From NCBI RefSeq assembly GCF_017813235.1, contig NZ_JAGISH010000012.1:1-64000 (forward strand): a stretch of 64,000 bases of DNA, written 5' to 3'. A program made the translations under genes and the position numbers. This stretch comes from Sagittula salina (GTDB lineage: Bacteria; Pseudomonadota; Alphaproteobacteria; Rhodobacterales; Rhodobacteraceae). Below, piece by piece: positions 16,600 to 27,700 of this stretch. The stretch's first letter is position 1, and each line of letters opens with the position of its first letter. A model generated the notes under the pieces. That model saw nothing but the letters and a program-made list of their open reading frames with translations, did no database searches and had not been told where the DNA came from.

Positions 16600-16670
16600 G
16601 AAAAATATTTTTCTTTCCTTCGGCGAATCAATCGCTATAGACTGTGCAGCAAGAGGCCATTTTAAGGCCT
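16600..16670. promoter_or_regulatory. Upstream region of the sapC operon with AT-rich palindrome and hairpin
   Basis: GAAAAATATTTTTC (16600-16613) is a perfect 14-bp A/T palindrome. TATAGA at 16636-16641 could be a -10 element, but no good -35 lies 16-18 bases upstream, so an activator may be needed. AGGCC/GGCCT (16654-16658 and 16666-16670) forms a hairpin downstream. This is the only plausible control region for the sapC-barrel-giant protein operon. Confidence 0.4.
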
Positions 16671-16761
16671 TGCAGGGGGACATCGGGCTGTTTGGTCTGG
16701 GGCGGAGCACTCACGCGCCGCCTTTATTTTGCGACCCCGAATTTTGAAGGGGGACAGGCTC

Positions 16762-17511
16762 ATGAAACAGATGTTGATATACGAACGCGCCCAGCCGCTG
16801 CGGGTCGCGGAGCATGGTGACGCTTCGGTGAAACCGCTCGCGGATTTCCGATTTGCTGCCGATCTCAACTCTGTTCCGATCGTCGCCGCCGAGTTCGCGG
16901 CCGCAGCGCAGGACATGGCCATCGTATTTGCCGGAACCGAAGAAGAGATCCTGCCCGCCGTCCTGCTGGGCGTCGAGGACGGTGCGAACCTCTTTATCGC
17001 TGACAACGGCCGCTGGACCGGGCGCTACATCCCGGCCTTCCTGCGGCGCTACCCGTTTGTGTTTGCCCAGAACGAGGCGGGCGACCAGCTGAGCCTGTGC
17101 ATCGACGAGGCCTGCGGGGCGCTGAACCGCGACGGCATCGGCGAACGCCTGTTCGACGCCGAGGGCACCCGCAGCAGCTATCTGGAGCAGATGCTGGAAT
17201 TCGCCGCGCAGTATCAGGCGCAGTTCGTGCGCACACGGGTCTTCTGCCAACGGCTGAAGGCGCTGGACCTGCTCGAACCGGCGGCGCTTTCGGTGCGCGA
17301 CGGCGAGGCATCGAAGGGCATGGCCGGGTTCTTCCGCATCAACCGCGAGCGGCTGAAGGCGATTCCGCGCGAAACCCTGGGCGAGATGTTCGATACCGAC
17401 GAACTGGAACTGTGCTTTCTGCACATGCAGTCGCTGACCAACGTCGAGGGTCTGTCCCGGCGGCGAGCGGAACGACGATTGGCGGAGGCCGACACCTCCG
17501 TCGTGCAGTGA
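16762..17511 (+). CDS. SapC family protein
   Basis: This 249-aa protein of the SapC family is named from surface-array protein loci; its biochemical role is not established. Seen here: an N-terminal MKQMLIYERAQPLRV, the typical block FAADLNSVPIVAAEFAAAAQDMAIVF (about 28-53), a FIADNGRWTGRYIPAFLRRYPFVFA stretch, and a C-terminal helix-rich part. There is no signal peptide, so it is probably cytoplasmic. Start ATG 16762 is preceded by AAGGGGG; a start 11 codons upstream is less likely. The stop is 1 base before the ATG of the outer-membrane barrel gene, so the two are coupled. Association with a surface-protein operon suggests a role in making or exporting the giant protein (inference). Confidence 0.88.
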   Translation: MKQMLIYERAQPLRVAEHGDASVKPLADFRFAADLNSVPIVAAEFAAAAQDMAIVFAGTEEEILPAVLLGVEDGANLFIADNGRWTGRYIPAFLRRYPFVFAQNEAGDQLSLCIDEACGALNRDGIGERLFDAEGTRSSYLEQMLEFAAQYQAQFVRTRVFCQRLKALDLLEPAALSVRDGEASKGMAGFFRINRERLKAIPRETLGEMFDTDELELCFLHMQSLTNVEGLSRRRAERRLAEADTSVVQ

Positions 17512-17512
17512 C

Positions 17513-18667
17513 ATGGACCGTTCCGGCAAAGTGATCGCACTCTTCGTGGCACTTGCCGCGGCTCCCACAATCGCCTTCGCTCAGGGGCTTGCGACCGACA
17601 GCCCGTCACGCGATGCCTTTGGCCCCGACGAGAACGCGCCCGGCACCATGCTGGGCGGCGGCGGCGATCTGGCATTCGGCGTCGCCTACGGCAACCTCGA
17701 AGGTGTCGTGGGTATGGTCGAGGTCACGCAGGACGGGCTGTTCGGCAGCGACGAGGACCTGCGCTTTCACCTTGAAGGGTCGCAGTATCGCCAATCTCTG
17801 GCGCTGGCGCTGACCGACGAGGATTTCCTGGAGCAGCCGTTGCAGCGCACCATCCGGCTGAGCGGCTTCAACGTCGATCCGAACGAGGATGCGGGTCACC
17901 AGTACGGCTATGCCGGGGCGGATCTGTCCATGACCTTTGTCCGGGAGGCTTCGGGCGGCGTGTCGCGGCAGCTGGGCTTTGGCGTGGCACAGTACACCAT
18001 CGACATGACGGCGACCATGCCGGTGGCGGTGACGGCCCACGCGGCGACCTACGGCGCGGTGACGGATGTCGCCTATGCCTTTGGCGGGGTGGACGTCAAC
18101 CGGGTCGAACCCGGCTGGATGCCCGGGCGCGGCTGGCGGGCGACCGTGAACCTCGAGATCGGTCAGGCCAGCACGACCGGCTATGCCAAGCTGACCTTCG
18201 GCGGCGAAGCCTTTGGACGGCTGGCAACGCATACGGTGGTTCGCGGCCACGCCGGTGTCGGACTGAGCGCCGTGGCGGGCGGCAACGATCTGCCGCTGTT
18301 CAAGACCTATCAGGGTGGCGGTATCGGATCTGTCCGGGGCTTTGTCGCGGGGACCATGGGGCCGGTATCGACCATCCCCGGTTCGACCGAGGTAGCCTAT
18401 CCCGGCGGGCAATCGGCCTGGTCGGCGGGGATCGAACTGGTGCAGGCGCTGACCGCCGTCGACGGGCTGAAGGCGCTGGCCTTCTACGACCTCGGGGGTG
18501 TTTCCGGCAGTGCGCGGCCTTTCGACGACCGGCGGTCCTCGGTCGGTCTGGGCCTGAGCTGGGAAAGCCCGATCGGCCCGCTGTCGGTCTTTGCGGCAAA
18601 ACCGCTGGACGACAAACCGACCGACCGGACAGAGACCGTTCAGGTCGCCTATGGCGTCCGGTTCTGA
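17513..18667 (+). CDS. Omp85/BamA-like outer-membrane barrel without POTRA domains
   Basis: This 384-aa outer-membrane protein begins with a Sec signal (residues 1-23, cut after AFA). It then enters the barrel almost at once: GNLEGVVGMVEVTQDGLFGSDEDL and GSQYRQSLALALTDEDFLEQPL match the first strands of BamA-type barrels. The Omp85 loop-6 signature is GSVRGF (near residue 268). The end SWESPIGPLSVFAAKPL ... YGVRF is the classical BamA/TamA C-terminus with a final Phe. About 360 mature residues suffice for a 16-strand barrel but leave no space for POTRA domains. Such Omp85 barrels are a small known subgroup of unclear function. The gene lies between sapC and the giant surface-protein gene, so a role in translocating or anchoring that protein is the leading hypothesis. 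Confidence 0.85.
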   Translation: MDRSGKVIALFVALAAAPTIAFAQGLATDSPSRDAFGPDENAPGTMLGGGGDLAFGVAYGNLEGVVGMVEVTQDGLFGSDEDLRFHLEGSQYRQSLALALTDEDFLEQPLQRTIRLSGFNVDPNEDAGHQYGYAGADLSMTFVREASGGVSRQLGFGVAQYTIDMTATMPVAVTAHAATYGAVTDVAYAFGGVDVNRVEPGWMPGRGWRATVNLEIGQASTTGYAKLTFGGEAFGRLATHTVVRGHAGVGLSAVAGGNDLPLFKTYQGGGIGSVRGFVAGTMGPVSTIPGSTEVAYPGGQSAWSAGIELVQALTAVDGLKALAFYDLGGVSGSARPFDDRRSSVGLGLSWESPIGPLSVFAAKPLDDKPTDRTETVQVAYGVRF

Positions 18668-18678
18668 ATTTTTCGTCA

Positions 18679-18701
18679 TGTCCCCGTTCGGGGGCCTGAC
18701 A
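18679..18701 (+). promoter_or_regulatory. Hairpin between barrel and giant-protein genes
   Basis: CCCCG-TT-CGGGG, with outer TGTC/GACA able to pair, forms a compact hairpin in the 62-base gap, followed by ATTTTG. It may act as a partial terminator or an RNA-end stabiliser that sets the ratio between the barrel and the giant protein. The role is inference. Confidence 0.4.
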
Positions 18702-18717
18702 TTTTGAAAAGACTTGC

Positions 18718-18723
18718 AAGGAG
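18718..18723 (+). promoter_or_regulatory. Ribosome binding site deciding the GTG start of the giant gene
   Basis: AAGGAG is placed 6 bases before GTG 18730. No ATG or other usable start lies between the upstream in-frame stop (18697-18699) and this GTG, so the start is well fixed. Confidence 0.85.
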
Positions 18724-18729
18724 AGCGTC

Positions 18730-21700
18730 GTGACCGATTCCAACGACGACCGGCTGAACCAGACCCGTGGCGCAGAGATCGACTTTGGCCTCGACAAGCT
18801 GGAGGAACGGATCGTTCTTTCGGGCGATGTGGCGGTGGTGGATGACACCCTCCTTGAAACGACGGCGGCGGATCATTTGCCAACGGTGCAAACCACCGGC
18901 GATTGGGCGGAGGAGCCGCTGCCCCCGGCAGAGCTTACGCTGACCCGGCCAGCCGGAGGGGTTACGACCTTTACCGCGCAGGCCGATGGCGTGCAGGCGC
19001 TGCAGATCGGATCGGGCGAGGTGCTGTCGGGCGCGGGTGCGGTGTACCAGCCGCTGGTGAACGCGGGCACGCTGGCGCCGGGCAATTCGCCCGACATCCT
19101 GAGCGTGGCGTCCTTCACGCAGGGCGCGCAGGCGACGCTGAAGATCGAGATCGGCGGCGAGACGGCGGGCGCGGGTGCGGCCGATCCGCTTGACGGCTAC
19201 GACCGGTTGGTGGTGAACGGCACGGCGGAACTGGCGGGAACGCTGTCGCTGGAGTTGCTGAACGATTTTCACCCGGTGGCGGGGCAGGTCTACGACGTGA
19301 TGCGCTGGGGCGCGCGGACAGGCACCTTTGACCGGATCGACGGGCTGTATGCGGGCAACGGCGTGCTGCTGGTGCCGGAGTACCGCGCGGACGGGCTGCG
19401 TTTGACGGCGACGCAACTGCCGCTGGTCGAAGGCATCGTGACGCAGGGCGCGGATGCCGTGGCCGCGCTGGGACGCTGGGCACAGGCGGTGGCGACAAAG
19501 ACCGCCGCGACGGGTATTCAGATCGCGGCACAGTTGGGGCTGGGTGGCGTTCAGGTCGGTGGCGACCTGTCGGTGGACGTGGACGCCACGGGCCGGTCGA
19601 CGGTGACGGTGGCACAGGGCACGGCGCAATGGGGCGTCGCGGGCCTGGCGGGCGGGCTGACCGGGGTCAGCGGCACGCTGTCCTTTGGCGGCGGCGCGGC
19701 GTCGGCGGTCACGCTGAGCGGCTCGGGATCGGTGCAGGCCTTTGGCGGGCCGGTTCTGGCGGGCAGCTTCGTTCTGACGCAGGGCACGCAGGGGCTTGAG
19801 ATCACTGCCGCCGGGGTCAGCGCCTCGGTCGGCGCACAGGGTCAGGGAGGGGCGCTGACGCTTTCGGGTGGCGCGCTGGCGCTGAAGCTGGCGAACGGTG
19901 CCATGGACCTGCGGGTCGCGGGCACGGGCGCGTTCAGCGGCATCGCCGGAGCGGCGTTCTCGGGCACGCTGGCGCTGGAAGCGAGCACCGCCACGGGTCA
20001 GGCGCGGTTTACCGCGCAGGGCGCGACGGTGACGCTGCCGGGGCTGGCGACGGTGAGCGGTGATTTCACCTTTAGCGCGACGCGGCAGACAGTGGAGAGT
20101 ACCGTGACGCAGCGGCTGCTGATCGGAGCGGCGGGTGCCTCCGGGCAGGTAACGTTGGGCGATCTGGTGGCGGATGTGTCGAACGGCACGCTGGGTCTGG
20201 TGTTGAAGACGGTTTCCGACGCCTCGGGCGTGGGGGTCATCACGCGGACCTCGGCGGTGACGGCGGTGGCCGATCTGAGCCTGTCGGTGGACGGCAGTTT
20301 CGCGCTGACCGGGCAGCAGGTCACGCTGCGCTACAACGGCACCGGCGCGGCGGTCAGCACGCAGCTGACGCTGCCTTCGGGCGCGGCGCTGTATATCGAG
20401 ATGGCGGCGGGTGAGCAGCGCATCGCCGGCGAGATCACCGCCACGGTGGCCGGGCAGGGCACGTTCTCCGGCCAGCTGGTGCTGGAGATAACGGACGCGC
20501 TGCGCATCCTGTCGGACGCGGCGCACACGCAAGTCGCGGTAACTGAATACCTCATCAGCGGGTCGGGCCTGACGGCGCGGCTGGGTGGCGACAATGGCCT
20601 GCGGGTCGAGGACGGGCAGGGCGCGCTGGTCTATGCGCGGGCCAAGGACGGCACCGGTTCGTGGCTGGCGACAAAAGGCACGCTTACCGAAGCCTCGCTC
20701 GCGGGTTTTGCCCTGCAGGGGGCCGCGGGCGACGCCTGGTCGGTGAACACGGTGGTCAGCGGCAGCGGCCCGGCGCTCGACTGGACGCAGGTCAAGAGCG
20801 TGACGCTGCCCTCCGGCGGCGCGGTGGTTTTTGACCAGGTGGGCGAGGCGTTCGCCGTCGCCGCCTCGGGTCAATTTGCCCTGGGCGGCGCGGCTCTGTC
20901 GGGTTCCGTTGCGGCAACCTATGCGCGGGCGACGGGCGCCTGGGCGCTGAACTTTGCCGAAATGTCGGTGGTTCTGGCGGCGGGACCGGCGATGCTGCGC
21001 CTCACGGGGGCCAACGGTACGGTCAACGTGGACGGCACGGGACGGCGGTCGGGGTCTCTGGCGGGCGCGCTGAGCCTGAGGGGCATTCCGGGGCTGGTGG
21101 CGCAGGCCACGGGGACGCTGACGCTGGACGGGCTGGACGATGCGCTGGCGGTGACGGCCACCGGCGTGCTGGGGCTGGACGGTTTTGCACGGGTGGCGGG
21201 CGATTTCAGTATCACGCGCGAAGTGACGGTGGAGGGCCCGCAACTGGTGGTCGCCGCCACCGGCGCGACGCTGGACGTCGGCGCCGGGGTGCGCGCCACG
21301 GCCACGGCGACCACGGTGATAGGCGCGGTGGCAAAGGTCACCGGCGCGGACCTGGGCCTGATCCTGCGCGGCGACGGGCTGGGGCAGGGGGGCTTTGCGC
21401 TGGCGGCCACGGGGGCGATGGCGCTTCAGGGCGTCACGGGCGCGGCACTGTCGGCCTCTGCCGTGACGGTGGAGGTGAACCGGCTGGGCACCGCGTTGAA
21501 CCGGACGGTGGGCGGCGTGACGCTGGCCTTTGCGGATGACCGCGACGTGGCGCGGCTGGAGGCCAACGGCGCCAGCATGACGCTGGGCGGCGTGACGCTG
21601 ACCGGCACTCTGGCGATCGTGCCGGAGGTGGTCGCCGTGGGCACGGCCCAGCGGCACGAACTGCGGATCGGGTTCTCCGAGGTGACGGCCACGGGGCTGT

Positions 21701-24700
21701 CGCTGGGTGCGGCCGAGGCGGCGCTGACCGGCGCCACCGGCGCGGTGGTTCTGGTGACGGATTCCTCGACGCAGGCGACGGACCCGGCGCGCTATGCCAT
21801 CCAATTGACCGGCGCGGCCTCCCTGACCGGGGGCGATGCGCTGGAACTGTCCGCCTCCGAGATGGTGTTCAGCCTGAACCGGGTCGGTGCGGCCTTCCAG
21901 ACGACGGTGGATACCGGCGACGGCTATGTGGTCATTGACCAGCTGAAGGACGAGTTGCGGCTTGCCGGGCAGGGCGAGGTGCGCATCGACGGCGTGGCGC
22001 GGTTGTCGGGGCAGTTGTTCCTTGAGTCGCGGACAGGCCAGAGCGTGACGCTGAGTGGTACGACGCCGGAGACGGTCACGGCGGACATGCTGATCGTCGG
22101 CGGGCAGGCGCTGGAGATCGCGCTGCTGGCGGGCGACAACACAATCGCGGTGCAGGAGGGCAACCTCGCGCTGGTCCTGACCAAGGAGCAGGCCGGCACG
22201 CGGCGCTGGCTGACCACGCTGTCGCAGTTCCACGGGCTGGAATTCGATCTGCTGGCAGAGGCCGATCTGGACGCCGGCCTGCTGGAGATCAACCGCGCGG
22301 TGGGCACCGATGGCGCACTGCTGGGCGCGGATGTCGCGGTGCCGGTCTACACCAGCGCGGCGCCGCTGCTGGTGGCGCTTGGCACCGATGCGGTGCTGTC
22401 GGTCGGGCAGGACGCGCAACACCTTTCGGCCACGATCAACGGCACGCTGCATCTGGGCGGGGCAGAGCTGTCCGGCGTGATGACGCTGACGCAGGGTGTC
22501 GACGCCACGGGGGCCACCGTCTGGGAACTGGATTTTGTCGCCGGGCAGATCGCGCTGGAGGCGGGTGGCGCGCGGGCAGAAGTCTCTTCGCTCACCGGCA
22601 GCTTCCTCATCAGCGACACGGCGATCACCGGCAGCGTTTCGGGCGTCGGTCAGGTGACCGGGGTGGACGGGCTGACTGCCACGGGCACATTGGCGGCGCG
22701 CTTTGACGCGGGCAGTCTGAAGCTGGCGGGCGACCTGTCGCTTTCGGTGGCGAACCTCGGCGCGCTGGCGGGGTCCTTTGCCATCGTGAAGCAGGACGAA
22801 CAGCTCTCCGTCCCGGTCGAAACCGAGGCGCAGGGCACATCCGGCGGCGATGCAACGGTAACAGGGACGGTCGCCGGCGGGCAGCGGACGAACGCGGTCT
22901 TCCTCATGCGGATCGGTGGCGCGGCGGGGCAACCCACGCGCGAGGGGACCTATACGCTGGGCTACGCGGGTGCGCAGGCGACGGTTTCGACGCTGGGCGC
23001 CGATGGCGTGCCGCTGTCGGACGCGGCGCTTGCGGCGCGTCTGGCGGACACCCTGCAGGGGCTGTCGAGCGTGGGGCGCAACAACGTGCTGGTCACCGGC
23101 ACCCGCGCGGAGGGGTTCCGCATCACCTTTACCGGGGCGCTGGCCGGTGTGACGGTGGCGCAGGGCACGTCGCTGGCCAGCGGCGGGTTCTACATGCAGG
23201 CACCGGCGGATGTGCCGGATGCACCCGACTGGGGCCTGACGCAACTGGACGCGGCAGCGGTAAGCGCCCGCAACGAGGTGCAGGACCTGCGCATCACCCA
23301 CGACGGGACGGTTGCGGCGGGCGACAGCTTTGCTCTGACGCTGGACGGGGTGACCACGGGACCGATCGCGCTGCTGCCGATGGGGCAAGCCCAGAACCAG
23401 AAGATGACGCTGTCGGTCACGGTGGACCCGAACGACACGCGCTCGGCCATCTGGTTCGAGGCGGAGGGCGTCACCACCACGCGCATCGCCACGGGCAAGG
23501 GCCCGCTGGTGACGGCGCGGCTGATCGACCTCGCGCTGGAGGAGATCTACGGGTCCGACACGGTGACGGTGCGCTACGAAAAGGGTTTCGTGGGCAACAA
23601 CCGGGTCGATTACTACATCGAGTTCCGCGGCGACATGGCCGGGAAATCCGTGGCGCCGATCACGGCTGGCGTATCGTCCACGGGGGTCGTGACCAACTGG
23701 ACGACGCGCGCCGTGGGCGGGCCGGGCTATTCCGTGCAGGCGCAGGCGGCGGCAATCCAGTCGGCGCTGGTCGAAACCTTCGGCACCGGCGCGGCGAGCG
23801 TCACCTTTGCCGACGGGGGCTCGGTGGCGGATGCGCGCTACCGCATCACCTTTGGCGGCGCGCTGAAGGGGCAGGACCTGGCGCTGATGACCGCCACCAC
23901 CGGCGCGGCGGCGACGCTGACGGTCTCCGGTGTCACGAATGGCGTGACGCGGGGGGCCGAAGTGCGGTCGATCCACCTGTCGGACGCGAACCGGGTCGGC
24001 AATTTCTCGGTTTCGCTGGCCTGGGGCGGGGAAACCTACACCTCCGGGCCCATCGCGTTCGGCGCGAGCGCGGGGCAGGTGCAGGCGGCACTGATGGCGG
24101 CGGTCGACGCCGAGGGCCTGCGTCTGGCGGCCGCCGGCGCGGAGATCACGGTGACGCAGGGCACGGGTGCCTGGTCCGTGGCCTTTGGCGGCGCCATGGC
24201 GGGCGAGGCGCTGGAGGCGTTTTCTGCCAAGGTGCTGCAGGCAGTGAACGCGCCGGAAGCGACGCTGTCGCAGGTGCAGGCGGGGGCCACCACGAGCGCG
24301 GTGCAGCGGCTGGACCTGACGGGCGCCACGCGCATCGTGCTGGGCCTGCCGGGCGGCGGATCGACCGGCGTGCTGGATGTGGCGACGCTGGACGCGGATG
24401 CGCTGGCGGCGGCGCTGGGGGCGCTGGCTGGCATCGGCGGCGCGGGCAATGTGTCGGTCAGTGGCACGGCGGGCGTCTTCGAGGTGAAGTTCACCGGCGG
24501 GCTGGCGCGGCAGGACGTGGCGACGCTGGTGGCGGTGCCGGTGCAGCGGCTGGACCTGTCGCTGGCGAACGGCAAGCGGCCGACGGAGATCGCCGTGCGG
24601 CTGGGCGACGGCGAGGAGATTTCCGCCGCCATCGACGTGAGCGGGATGGACAACGCGGCCCTGGCCGCCGCCCTGAAGGCGGCGCTGGCGGAGCAGGCCA

Positions 24701-27700
24701 TTCTGGACGCGGCCGACGTGATCGTGACGGCGCAGGGCGGGCTGGTCTTTGACGTCGCCTTTGGCGGGGCGCTGGCGGGGCTCGACCTCGGGGCGGTCAC
24801 GGTCTTTGCCAGCCAGCAGGCGGTGACGGCGGCGGCGCAGCTGACCATCGGGGCGACGGGCGTGAGCATGGCGGCCACCGGGCTGAACGCATCGCTGTCC
24901 GGGGGCGAACTGGCGCTGCTGGTGCGCGAGCGCGCCGACGGCACCACGGGTTACGCGCTGGAGGCGGCGGGGACCGTCGGGCTGACCACGGGCGGAGTAA
25001 GCCTGAGCGCCGCGGGCGAAGTACGGCTGAACGCGCTCGGCGAGGCCGTGACGCTGGAAATCCCCACCGGGATCGCCACGTCGAAGGTGCTGACCTTTGC
25101 GGATGGCGCGGCGCGGCAGGAGATCGTGATCGAAAACGGCACCGTGGCGGTGCAGGGCTTTGGCACGGTCACCGGCAGCCTGCGGATCGAACGGGTGTCG
25201 AAGGTCGTGAACGGCATGAGCGTGACCGATGTGACCATCGGCATGGAGGGGCTGGCGGGCACGCTGGCCATGGGCCCGGCGCAGGCCTCGCTGAGCGACG
25301 GACGCGGTGCGGTGATCCTGCGCGAAACGGTGCAGGGCGACGGCACGCGCACCGTGCAGGTCGCGGCCGAGGTGGCCGGCGATGTCGCGGTCTCCGGGCT
25401 ACCGGCGCTGAGCCTGACGGCGGACGACCTGACGCTGACATGGAACCGCTGGGGCGGCGATGTGGCGCGCGAGGTCGAGACGGCGCAGGGGATCTATGTG
25501 CTGAACCTGCTGGCGGGCGAAACCCGCATCACCGGCGGCGCCACCGTGGCGCTGGATGGCGTGGCACGGGTATCGGGCGATGTCTTCATCGAGCGGCGCG
25601 AAGGCCAGTCGGTCACGCTCTCGGACGGCACGCAGGCGGTGGTGGACCAGCTGGTGTTCGGCGGCGCGAATGTCGCGGCCTCGTTGCTGCACGGCGCGCC
25701 GCTGCTGACGATCGGCTCGGCGGACGTGGCGTTCGTCTATTCAAAGGCGGCGGACGGGCGTGCCTGGATCAGCGCGGCGGCGGATGTCGACGACCTGACC
25801 ATCGGCGGCAATGCGCTGCTGGGTGACACGCAGACGGCGCTGGCCTTCAATGCGGCGCTGGACGCGAGCGGCGCTCTGGACGCGGCCAACGACCTTGTCA
25901 TCGACTGGTCGGCGCTGCCCCTTGCCTTGCCGCTGGACGGCGCGGCCGCGGTTTCGCTGGACGAGGCGGGCCACGTCTACGAGGTGTCGGTGATCGGCGC
26001 GCTGAACCTTGGCGGCGCGCGGCTGTCGGGCGGGTTCAGCCTGACTGCGGACCGCAGCGGTGCGGTGGATGTCTGGACCCTTGCGGCGGATGGCGCCGAA
26101 CTGGGCTTTGGCGCGGGCGGTGCACATGTCGGGATCGAAGGCGTCACCGGCTCTGTGACCTTTGTGCCGGGACAGCAGCCAACGGGCGCGCTGACCGGCA
26201 TGCTCAGGGTCGAGGGGGTCGAGGGCCTGGCCCTTGGCGGGACCTTCACCACGGTGTTCGACGCGGCGGGGACCCTGTCGCTGAGCGGTACCGGCGCCAC
26301 GGCGGAGATCGCCGGGCTGGCGGGTCTTGCGGGCGATTTCACCGTGACGAAGACGGCCGGTCAGGTGACCATCGGCGCCACCAGCGTGACCAGCACGGCG
26401 GCGGGCGGCGTGAGCCTGACCAACGGCACGCTGGGGCTGATCGTCGAGGAAGTGACCGAGGGCGTCGGCGGCTTTGCCCTGATCGCCGGGGCGGACGCGG
26501 TGATCGCGGGCGCGGGCCTGTCGGTCAGCGCCACCGCGCAGGTGCGGGTCAACACGCTGGGCCGCGCGGTGACGCAGACGGTGGGCGGCGTTGCGATCGG
26601 GTTCGCCGATGCCTCCGACGTGCGCGAGATCGCGATATCCAATGCGGCGGTCGCATTGGGCGATCTGGGGACCGTCACCGGCAACGTGGCGGTGCAGACG
26701 CGGACCTTCGAGGACGCCGGGCAGGTGGTTTCCGAAACCCGCATCGGGCTGGAGGGCGTTACCGGGCTGCTGACGCTCGGCGCGCTGAGCGCGGACATGA
26801 CAGACGGGCGCGGTGCCGTGCTGTTGCGCACCGTCGCGGGCGTGACGAAATTCGCGGCCCAGATCGAGGGCGGCGTCAGCGTGTCCGGCGCGGATCAGGT
26901 TTCCCTGACCGCCGAGCGCATGACGGTGTCGCTGAACCAGTTCGATACGGCGCTGACCGGCGAGGCCATCGCCACCGGCGCGGGCGATTACACGCTGGAC
27001 CTGATCGCGGGCGCACGGCGGCTTGAGGGTGTCGCCACGGCCAGGGTGGGCGATGTCACCATTTCCGGCGAACTGTTCGTCGAGATGCGCGATGGCGTGA
27101 CGCGGCGCGTGGTCGGCGAAGGCGACGTGACCATGACCGAAACGGTCATCGGCGGCGCGAACCTGTCCGTCGCGGTGGATGCGGGCGGCACCGAACTGCT
27201 GCGGCTGGAGGACGCCGACGCGGCGCTGATCCTGTCGGCAGAGGCGGCGGGCACGCGGCAATGGCTGTCGCTGGCGGGGGGGCTGTCCGGGCTGCGCCTG
27301 CTGGGCGACGACTTCGCGCATGTGGAGTCGGGCACCGTGATGGTGAACCGGTCGCTGACCGACGCGGCCTCTGCTGCGGTGATCGACTGGAACGGGGCCA
27401 CGGACACGGAGGCCTACGCGGTCGCGCTGTCCGCGACGGATGCCACGGCGGTGGCGCGGTTCGACGCGGGGGCCGAAGGGTTCGCCGTGGCGGTGACGGG
27501 TGCGGTGGATCTGGGCGCGGCGCGGGTGTCGGGCACCTTCGGCGTCACGCGCACGGGCAACGACCTGCGCATCACGGCAAGCGACGCCAGCGCGGCGCTG
27601 ATCGCGGGCGGCGCGGCGGTCGAGGTCTCGGACGCCTCGGGCGTGCTGGTGAAATCCGGCGCCACGGTGTCGGGTACTCTGGCAGGCACGGCGGCGGTCA

